From contig CALBZG010000098.1 in the NCBI GenBank assembly GCA_937889655.1, forward strand, positions 1 through 18,451: DNA of 18,451 nucleotides. Direction: 5' to 3'. The stretch's first letter is position 1. Each line of letters opens with the position of its first letter. The notes below the pieces were generated by a model that saw only the letters and a list, made by a program, of their open reading frames with translations, had not been told where the DNA came from and ran no database searches. The DNA comes from an uncultured Clostridia bacterium. GTDB taxonomy: Bacteria; Bacillota; Clostridia; Peptostreptococcales; Anaerovoracaceae. This document shows, one piece after another, positions 13,219-18,451 of this stretch. A program made the position numbers and the translations under genes.

Positions 13219-13608
13219 TCAGTTCTTTTCGGCGCTTATTTCGCTCAATGCCTTGGTTAACAATGGCGAAGCAATATAGAGTGCTTTGAGATTACTACTT
13301 AGCATCGTATGTTGCCAAGTACCTTGGGCAACTTTGCTCAGTGCTTTTTCGGATTTGCTGATCAGAGAAGTGATTGGCGCAAGAGCTCTTTCAAAGTCTT
13401 CTTTACCATAAAAGTCGATGTCATTGCTCTCCTCCAGTTCTTTTCCCACACATGCCGAAGCGATCCCAAGAGCCTTCAGCCGGTTCGACAGCAACGTATT
13501 TTGCGAAGTGCCTTGTGCAAATTTTGCTTTTGCCTCTTCGGTCCTACAGATCATTGAAGCGATCGCCAGGCGCGCTTCCTCCATATCGGTCTTTGTATAA
13601 TTGCTCAT
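13219..13608 (-). CDS. Small protein with an internal duplication, function unknown
   Basis: 129 residues from the ATG at 13608, with AAGG eight bases upstream; a start two codons earlier is possible. It is soluble and helical. Two repeats of about 50 residues are plain: each has A-x-x-x-I-x-S-x-I/M-x-(C/S)-(R/K)-(T/S)-E-x-A, then A-Q-G-T-(S/W)-Q-(N/H)-T-(L/M)-L-S-(N/S)-x-L-K-A-L-x-I-A-S. I do not recognise a named family. The repeat spacing suggests a small helical hairpin that duplicated. It begins 10 bases after the stop of the truncated VOC gene and ends 25 bases before a GNAT gene. Confidence 0.75.
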   Translation of the reverse strand: MSNYTKTDMEEARLAIASMICRTEEAKAKFAQGTSQNTLLSNRLKALGIASACVGKELEESNDIDFYGKEDFERALAPITSLISKSEKALSKVAQGTWQHTMLSSNLKALYIASPLLTKALSEISAEKN

Positions 13609-13618
13609 AAACATGACC

Positions 13619-13888
13619 TTATAAAATCAACCGACACGTCCATTGGATAAAAGCATCAAAATCATCTTCGTCAAAATAGAGCTCCGACGCATTTCCGCCG
13701 AAAACAATTTCATTGCTTTGCTTCTGAATAAAGGCGGACCAGGTATCCTTTGTTTGCAGATTAACGCCGCCCGTCAGGACCACATTTGCGCCAAAGTCGT
13801 TCACAACGTCCAGCCCAAGAATATCGTGGTAAAAGCGCTTTGATTTTTCCAGATCGGATACTGCGATGAGCGGGCTTACAAATTTCAT
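13619..13888 (-). pseudogene. VOC-family (glyoxalase-like) gene, 3' truncated
   Basis: 89 residues with a normal VOC start (F-V-S-P-L-I-A-V-S-D-L-E-K-S-K-R-F-Y, then L-G-L-D-V and G-G-V-N-L-Q) up to E-L-Y-F-D-E-D-D-F-D-A-F-I. It then turns into W-T-C-R-L-I-L and stops. Complete relatives run about 120-130 residues and end with a G-x-x-x-x-x-x-D-P-D-G-H-x-(I/V)-E metal-site strand, which is missing here. So one betaalphabetabetabeta unit is incomplete and the enzyme is probably dead. The break lies just before the duplicated-domain gene, as if a deletion joined the two. Confidence 0.72.
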
Positions 13889-13922
13889 TCTTCGCGCTCC
13901 TTGTTACACCATATTATGCATA

Positions 13923-14771
13923 TTACAATTTCCCGCGCAAGTCCGGGGGGTAAGAAAAGCTGTCACCCGCACCCAGGTCTTCCACATTCACGACCTGTGC
14001 CAGGCTGATTATGGCCTTCACATCGGTGCAGTGGCAAGGGTGCATGGTTGCGATCTTCTGGGTGGACAGATAGCTCAGGATTTGCGCCATGACCGACGGA
14101 TCTACGTCCAGCAGATGAAAGCCGCCGATCACGTCCAGGATCCGGTCGTCGCCGCAGACCTCCTTGGTATACTCGATAGTGTTGCAGATCCCGGCATGGC
14201 AGCAGCCCGTCACGATCACGATGCCTTCTTCGGTCTTGTAGGCCAGGGAGGTATCATCAATGATATAATCCGGCTCGAGTTCTCCGCTTGCGTTTTGGGT
14301 AACGCCGAAGGTGGTCTTGTTTTCGAAGGAATTGCGCCGGGGGATCTCTCCCAGATAGACCAGGTTCTCTGTCAGGTGGAGGGGCTTGTTTTCCTTCCTG
14401 ATGCGAAAATAGTATTCCAACGCGCTTTCCCGGAGGGTAAAGCCGATCTCTCTTCCGTCGTCGCTCTTGGGCTCAAAGGCTTTTTCATGGCCGATCAGCT
14501 CGACCTTCTTTTTCATTTGCGCCGCTTCGTAGTATTTGATCAGCTCGCTCAGGCCTCTGGTATGGTCGTCGTGCCCGTGGGAAAAGATGAGGCTGTCGAT
14601 CTCTTTGAGATCAAGTCCCAGCAATTGCGCATTGCGCAGAAAGATATCGGTATACCCCGTATCCAGCAGGATCTTCCGGCCGGCTTCCTCGATCAGGGCG
14701 GAGAAGCCCGGCTCGCCGTAAAAATACCGGTCGATCCTGGTGTTGTTGTCACATAAAATGGTTACTTTCAT
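13923..14771 (-). CDS. Metallo-beta-lactamase-fold hydrolase
   Basis: 282 residues. Metal motif S-H-G-H-D-D-H (H65, H67, D69, H70), then G-C-C-H-A-G-I-C-N, G-G-F-H-L and a C-terminal H-P-C-H-C-T-D. This arrangement matches the subgroup of MBL-fold proteins annotated as 7,8-dihydropterin-6-methyl-4-(beta-D-ribofuranosyl)-aminobenzene-5'-phosphate synthase-like, found widely in anaerobes and methanogens. The physiological substrate in bacteria is unknown. GGAGGGAAC precedes the ATG. It lies 30 bases after the chemotaxis-type gene and 34 before the VOC remnant. Cytosolic: no signal peptide. Confidence 0.9.
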   Translation of the reverse strand: MKVTILCDNNTRIDRYFYGEPGFSALIEEAGRKILLDTGYTDIFLRNAQLLGLDLKEIDSLIFSHGHDDHTRGLSELIKYYEAAQMKKKVELIGHEKAFEPKSDDGREIGFTLRESALEYYFRIRKENKPLHLTENLVYLGEIPRRNSFENKTTFGVTQNASGELEPDYIIDDTSLAYKTEEGIVIVTGCCHAGICNTIEYTKEVCGDDRILDVIGGFHLLDVDPSVMAQILSYLSTQKIATMHPCHCTDVKAIISLAQVVNVEDLGAGDSFSYPPDLRGKL

Positions 14772-14801
14772 TGTTCCCTCCGACCCATCTCTTCGAATGC
14801 T

Positions 14802-15623
14802 TTAAAGCTCTTTGGCCATCTCCTTGAGCTCGTCGGAAATGCTCTTGAGCTCGGCGATCTGGGCCTTGGTTTTTTCGGTTTCGGAAACCTGCCCCTGAGT
14901 GGCGGCGATGGCGTCGTCGGAGCTTTTCAGGGTGCCGGCGTTGACGTGCTGGATCTGCTCCAGCAGAGTGTCGATGCTTTGGGCGATCTCCATGGACTCC
15001 ATGGCCAGCTTGCGGATCTCGTCGGCCACGACGCCGAAGCCTGCGCCGTAGACGCCGGCCCGGGAAGCCTCGATGGCGGCGTTCATGCTCAGCAGATTCG
15101 TCTGCTTGGAGATCTTCTTGGTCTGGGCCAGCACTTTGCCGATCTGGGTGGTCATATCGTTGATCTCGTTGATGTTTTCCCGCAGCTTTTCCTCGTTGCT
15201 GCGGATCTGCTCCGCAGAGTCGGTCAGTCCACCGATGGAGGTTCCGATGTTGTCCACGGCGGTATTGATGGTCTGGGCCACGCCGCCCAGGCGGTTTTCG
15301 AGATCCAGACTGGTGCCTACGCAGACGCAACCGATCACATTTCTTTTCTCGTCAAACACCGGGTTGTTGACCAGTTTGATCATAATGCCCAGGTTGCCCA
15401 CCATATCTTCACAGCGATACTGCTCCCGCTTGCGCATGCAGATCTTCATGCAGGAATCTTCGGCGATCTTGCCGTCCGACATGACGTCCAGCTTGTGTCC
15501 GGGATGATAGGCCAGCAGCTCGTCGGTGTCCGAGACCCAGGCTATCATATCCTTTCCGAAGATATCCTTCAAATGAGGAGCGATCGCCAATAAATGTTCC
15601 AGCATTTCATTTCCGATAATCAT
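14802..15623 (-). CDS. Soluble methyl-accepting chemotaxis-type signalling protein
   Basis: 273 residues with no membrane helix or HAMP domain. The N-terminal part (about 1-105) is a PAS/Cache-like sensor domain. A long coiled coil follows, with the MCP signalling tip at about 170-210 (T-N-L-L-S-M-N-A-A-I-E-A-S-R-A-G and G-F-G-V-V-A-D-E-I-R-K-L-A), the part that contacts CheA and CheW. The C-terminal helix is short and only a few glutamate/glutamine methylation candidates remain. The sensor holds five Cys (58, 62, 71, 99, 101), an unusual density that suggests a metal, Fe-S or redox sensor. GGGGAAG precedes the ATG at 15623. Confidence 0.9.
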   Translation of the reverse strand: MIIGNEMLEHLLAIAPHLKDIFGKDMIAWVSDTDELLAYHPGHKLDVMSDGKIAEDSCMKICMRKREQYRCEDMVGNLGIMIKLVNNPVFDEKRNVIGCVCVGTSLDLENRLGGVAQTINTAVDNIGTSIGGLTDSAEQIRSNEEKLRENINEINDMTTQIGKVLAQTKKISKQTNLLSMNAAIEASRAGVYGAGFGVVADEIRKLAMESMEIAQSIDTLLEQIQHVNAGTLKSSDDAIAATQGQVSETEKTKAQIAELKSISDELKEMAKEL

Positions 15624-15743
15624 GTCTTCCCCGCTTTCTTCTTGTCTTCGTCGTCAACTGGCTTTTTCCAGCTTTGTCAACATGTGTCACACGTACGGTT
15701 TCAGTTTACTTGCTGACGGTATAATTATCAATGCCTTTTGATG
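15624..15743. other. Intergenic control region between divergent genes
   Basis: No gene is visible. A near-palindrome ACATGTGTCACACGT (15680-15694, one mismatch) lies in the middle and could be a regulator site. A minus-strand TTGACA (complement of 15674-15679) lies close to it, but no good -10 box follows at 16-18 bp, so I cannot place the promoter of the chemotaxis-type gene. Confidence 0.3.
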
Positions 15744-15772
15744 TTGATTCACAGCGAAAAGTTCACTATACT
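15744..15772 (+). promoter_or_regulatory. Promoter of the MBL-fold hydrolase gene at 15816
   Basis: TTGATT (15744-15749), 17-bp spacer, TATACT (15767-15772), about 44 bases before the ATG. Confidence 0.65.
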
Positions 15773-15815
15773 CAAAGCATCCGAACCGCACCAACGCAAC
15801 GACAAAGGAGAGATC

Positions 15816-16565
15816 ATGAAACTGACACTGATACGCAGCGCCACACTGAAGCTTGAATACGGCGGGCGATGCCTGCTCATCGATCCGGCCTTTACTGATA
15901 AATTTGCTGGCCCGTCCTTCGCCGGAAAGTCGAAAAATCCCCTGATCGACCTGCCAATGAGCAGAGAAGACATTCTGGCCGGGTTGGATGCGGTAGTCGT
16001 TTCCCACATCCATTCGGACCACTTTGACAAGGCGGCCCAGGAATATCTGGACAAATCGCTTCCGGTCCTTTGCCAACCCCACGAAGAGGAAAGCATCCGG
16101 TCTATGGGCTTTGCTGATGTGCGTCCCTTGGAAGGAGCCTTCCGATTAGGGGATGTGGAGATCACCAGGACTTACGCCAAGCACGGTTCGGGCGCCGTGC
16201 AGAAGGAGATGGGCGAGGCTTCCGGTTTCGTGTTCAAGGCGCCCGGAGAGCCGACGATCTACTGGCCCGGCGACACGATCCTGTGTGACGAGGTCCGCAA
16301 TGTCCTTATAAAAGAAAAACCCGCCGTGGTGATCACCCATTCGGCGGGCGCGGTGTGGGACGGCGTCAAGATCCTCTTTGACGAAGTTGAAACAGTGGAG
16401 ATCTGCAAAGCGCTCCCTGATTCGAAAGTGGTGGCGGTGCATCTGGATTCCTATGACCACGGCACCGTTTCCCGGGGATCGCTGCGGGCTTATGCCACGG
16501 AGCATGGGGTCACCGAAGAACAGCTCCTGATCCCTGCCGACGGCGAAACGCTGACCCTGAAATAG
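15816..16565 (+). CDS. Metal-dependent hydrolase, MBL fold (UlaG-like)
   Basis: 249 residues from the ATG at 15816, after AAAGGAGA. An early strand L-I-D-P-A-F-T-D, the metal motif S-H-I-H-S-D-H (H64, H66, D68, H69), then W-P-G-D-T (metal Asp), and a late V-H-L-D-S-Y-D-H give the layout of the Lactamase_B_2 / UlaG-like branch. Members include L-ascorbate-6-phosphate lactonase and many uncharacterised hydrolases; no sugar-uptake genes lie nearby, so that role is not supported here. Monocistronic: own promoter, and a strong terminator right after the stop. Confidence 0.9.
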   Translation: MKLTLIRSATLKLEYGGRCLLIDPAFTDKFAGPSFAGKSKNPLIDLPMSREDILAGLDAVVVSHIHSDHFDKAAQEYLDKSLPVLCQPHEEESIRSMGFADVRPLEGAFRLGDVEITRTYAKHGSGAVQKEMGEASGFVFKAPGEPTIYWPGDTILCDEVRNVLIKEKPAVVITHSAGAVWDGVKILFDEVETVEICKALPDSKVVAVHLDSYDHGTVSRGSLRAYATEHGVTEEQLLIPADGETLTLK

Positions 16566-16571
16566 AATAGT

Positions 16572-16601
16572 AAAAGGCTGTGCCCCCGGGCACAGCCTTT
16601 T
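16572..16601. terminator. Bidirectional terminator between convergent genes
   Basis: AAAAGGCTGTGCCC (16572-16585) is perfectly complementary to 16588-16601, leaving a very tight centre (practical loop CCCCGG). T runs at both outer ends allow it to stop transcription from either side. Confidence 0.9.
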
Positions 16602-16624
16602 CTGATTCGGATCTCTGTCCGGCC

Positions 16625-17311
16625 TTATTGTTTCGTTACTTCCACCTGGCACCGGCCCACCGGTTCGGCTACCGGATCTTCTTCGTATAGAAACGCTTCC
16701 ACCACAATGTTTCCGACGCCGGAAACCTTGGGGCCGCCGGTGAGCTTGATCGTGGTCACCACGGTCCCCTCCGTCACATCGGAAGGAAGCAAATGGCTGT
16801 ACCAACCGTCCTGATGGACGTCGTCGTATATATAGGTTTCCACATAAGCCCGGTTGGTCTCGGTATCCCCGGGCCCCAGGATCGTCTGACTCACCGTCTC
16901 GCCCGAGGCGGTTTCATAGTTCAGACGGTAGCCTATTTTGCAGCCGGCGGCTTCGGGAATCCCTTCCCGCAGGCCGTTCCAGACGTCGGAAAATTTGGCG
17001 CCGGAGATCGCCGGCTCTTCTGAAAGAAAGGCCGACAGAACGACGATGTCCTGTCCGACGGTGTAAGTCGCTTCCATCGTCGTTATGCGCTCCCGGCTCC
17101 CGCTTCCGGTCTTGATGTAAAGCCCCAGCGGAAGCGGGGGCTTTTCTTCTTCCTGCTCCACCGGGAGCGCCTCTCCGGCGCCTCCCTCCGGCTTCGCTGC
17201 CGGAGCGTCCTGGGTATCATCTGCCGGTTCGCTGCAACCCGTCAAGGCCAGGGCCAAGACCAGCATTGCCAACAAGGCCCACAGCGGCGATTTATTCTTG
17301 AATACCTTCAT
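16625..17311 (-). CDS. Lipoprotein of unknown function
   Basis: 228 residues. Signal peptide with lipobox L-T-G-C and lipidated Cys26, then an acidic, Pro/Glu-rich linker (about 27-60) and a mainly beta-strand domain (about 62-228) with no family I recognise. A short G-L-Y-I-K-T segment opens the domain, and V-T-T-I-K-L-T-G-G-P and I-V-V-E-A-F-L-Y are the most regular strands. AAAGGA lies eight bases before the ATG at 17311. It starts 34 bases after the stop of the cyclic-di-GMP gene, so probably the same transcript. It may be an outer-surface partner, but nothing in the sequence proves that. Confidence 0.8.
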   Translation of the reverse strand: MKVFKNKSPLWALLAMLVLALALTGCSEPADDTQDAPAAKPEGGAGEALPVEQEEEKPPLPLGLYIKTGSGSRERITTMEATYTVGQDIVVLSAFLSEEPAISGAKFSDVWNGLREGIPEAAGCKIGYRLNYETASGETVSQTILGPGDTETNRAYVETYIYDDVHQDGWYSHLLPSDVTEGTVVTTIKLTGGPKVSGVGNIVVEAFLYEEDPVAEPVGRCQVEVTKQ

Positions 17312-17345
17312 TCATAAGATCCTTTTGTTTTATTCAGGTCGGCAA

Positions 17346-18451
17346 TCAGCTCAGCGGCAAGGACGGGCATTCGTGCCCCAGTACTTTCTCTACGAAGATC
17401 CTGGCCAGCTCGGGATCGAACTGGGTGCCTGCGTTCCTGCAGATCTCTTCGCAGGCTTCTTTTTCTGTTTTTACGATGCTGTAGGGCCGCTCCTCGGTCA
17501 TGGCGTCGTAGGCGTCCACGATGGAAACGATTCGGGCGATCAAGGGGATATCTTCTCCTGAAAGTCCCTGGGGATATCCCTTGCCGTCCCAGCGCTCGTG
17601 ATGGCACAGGATGTATTCGGCAACGGACATCAATTCGTTGGTGGACTGGGCGATCCGGTAACCGGCTTCCGGATGCTTTCGGACCTCTGCCCATTCTTCG
17701 TCGCTGAGCTGCTCCGGCTTGGACAGGATGCGGTGGTCCACGCTCATCTTACCGATGTCGTGAAGATCCGCCGCCAACTCCAGCTCGTAGAGCATGTGGT
17801 CGGAAAAGTTCAGCTCTTCGCCGATCTTCTTGGCCATGTTGGTCATCCGGTCGGTGTGCTCGGCTGTTTCGTGGCTTTTTTCCACTAGCGTGGCGCGGAT
17901 GGAGGCGATCAGATCGCTCCTGGTGCTGTTGCGGTTGAACAGCTTGCTTCGCCGCATGGCGTCCTCGGCCAGATTGATGATCTCGTCCAGATCCTCTTCT
18001 GCGGTTTTTTTGGTGCCGTGGCCGAAGGAGATGCTCAGCCTGACGGAAGTCCCATCCATATCGATGCTCGTGCGCTCGCATTCCGCAGTGATCTTATCGA
18101 TGATCTTTTTGGCTGCTTTGGAGTCCGTTTCCGGCAGGAGCATGCAGAATTCGTCGCCGCCAATCCGGGCCACGACGCCCATGTTCCGGCTGTGCTTTTT
18201 CAGCAGCCGCCCCGTTTCTACCAGCATGGCGTCGCCTTTGGAGTGGCCGAAGCTGTCGTTGATCAGCTTGAGTCCGTTCAAGTCGGCCATGATGACGGAA
18301 AAAGGAAGCGGGCAATACTGATCCAACCGTTCTTTCTCCTTTTCGTAATATCTGCGGTTGTACAGCCCTGTCAAGACATCGGTGTTGTTCAGGTACAGGA
18401 TCTCCAATTCCTTAGCTTTTCGCTCGCTGATATCCCGGCTGACGCCGATCA
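17346..18451 (-). CDS. PAS-GGDEF-HD-GYP cyclic-di-GMP protein (5' end outside window)
   Basis: The frame is open to the window edge; 368 codons are visible. At the edge, G-V-S-R-D-I-S-E-R-K is the end of a PAS domain. A GGDEF domain follows with D-x-L-T-G-L-Y-N-R-R-Y and an intact R-I-G-G-D-E-F active loop, so diguanylate cyclase activity is likely. The last half is an HD-GYP domain with L-H-D-I-G-K, H-H-E-R-W-D-G-K-G-Y-P-Q-G-L and D-A-Y-D-A-M-T, all key metal and GYP residues present, so it should also hydrolyse cyclic-di-GMP. The net direction depends on the PAS signal, which I cannot see. Confidence 0.93.
   Translation of the reverse strand, partial: IGVSRDISERKAKELEILYLNNTDVLTGLYNRRYYEKEKERLDQYCPLPFSVIMADLNGLKLINDSFGHSKGDAMLVETGRLLKKHSRNMGVVARIGGDEFCMLLPETDSKAAKKIIDKITAECERTSIDMDGTSVRLSISFGHGTKKTAEEDLDEIINLAEDAMRRSKLFNRNSTRSDLIASIRATLVEKSHETAEHTDRMTNMAKKIGEELNFSDHMLYELELAADLHDIGKMSVDHRILSKPEQLSDEEWAEVRKHPEAGYRIAQSTNELMSVAEYILCHHERWDGKGYPQGLSGEDIPLIARIVSIVDAYDAMTEERPYSIVKTEKEACEEICRNAGTQFDPELARIFVEKVLGHECPSLPLS

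Noticed and set aside
1..18451. CRISPR array, rRNA genes or transposase
   Set aside because: No regular spaced repeats, no rRNA-like conserved segments and no DDE or HUH transposase found on either strand.

Overview
The window looks like chromosome of a low-to-mid GC Gram-positive anaerobe, most likely a member of the Clostridia (Bacillota). The signs are strong AAGGAGG-type ribosome binding sites, TTGACA/TATAAT promoters, SLH-domain surface anchoring, DUF3788, an HxlR regulator, short cytosolic MCPs and HicAB of the clostridial type. I cannot name genus or species. The backbone is GC-rich by eye. The stretch from about 1541 to 5958 is strikingly AT-rich and is clearly foreign.

Layout. 1-1384: a partial zinc-ribbon/proline-rich protein gene (minus) and a lipoprotein built of two tandem copies of one domain (plus) diverge from overlapping promoters. 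1464-1539: tRNA-Lys(CTT). 1495-6004: a genomic island of about 4.5 kb inserted in the 3' half of that tRNA and bounded by a perfect 46-bp direct repeat (1495-1540 and 5959-6004). It encodes, all on the minus strand, a SIR2-family protein, a HerA-like ATPase, a small KTSC-domain protein and a tyrosine integrase split into two frames. SIR2 plus HerA is a known anti-phage pair; the directly abutting KTSC gene is the least explained part. 6005-6780: the displaced native terminator of the tRNA and a HicAB toxin-antitoxin operon with a well-defined promoter and palindromic operator.

6855-8200: a flavodoxin-like protein diverges from an HxlR regulator that overlaps an OsmC-like gene, which looks like a small redox or electrophile stress module. 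8266-15623 is a long minus-strand run: soluble chemotaxis-type signalling protein, metallo-beta-lactamase-fold hydrolase, truncated glyoxalase-like (VOC) gene, a protein with an internal duplication, two GNAT acetyltransferases, a LysE-type exporter, DUF3788, an isoprenylcysteine-methyltransferase-like pseudogene with an internal deletion, a third GNAT, and a secreted M14 carboxypeptidase with SLH repeats. 15816-16565: a plus-strand metal-dependent hydrolase. 16625-18451: a lipoprotein and a PAS-GGDEF-HD-GYP cyclic-di-GMP protein, the latter running off the window.

The most interesting system is the tRNA-Lys island carrying SIR2-HerA-KTSC as its only recognisable cargo. SIR2 and HerA should form one abortive-infection (NAD-depleting) machine. 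The KTSC gene starts on the base after the HerA stop codon, so it is probably co-translated with HerA and is a candidate third component. A HicAB module lies immediately outside the island.
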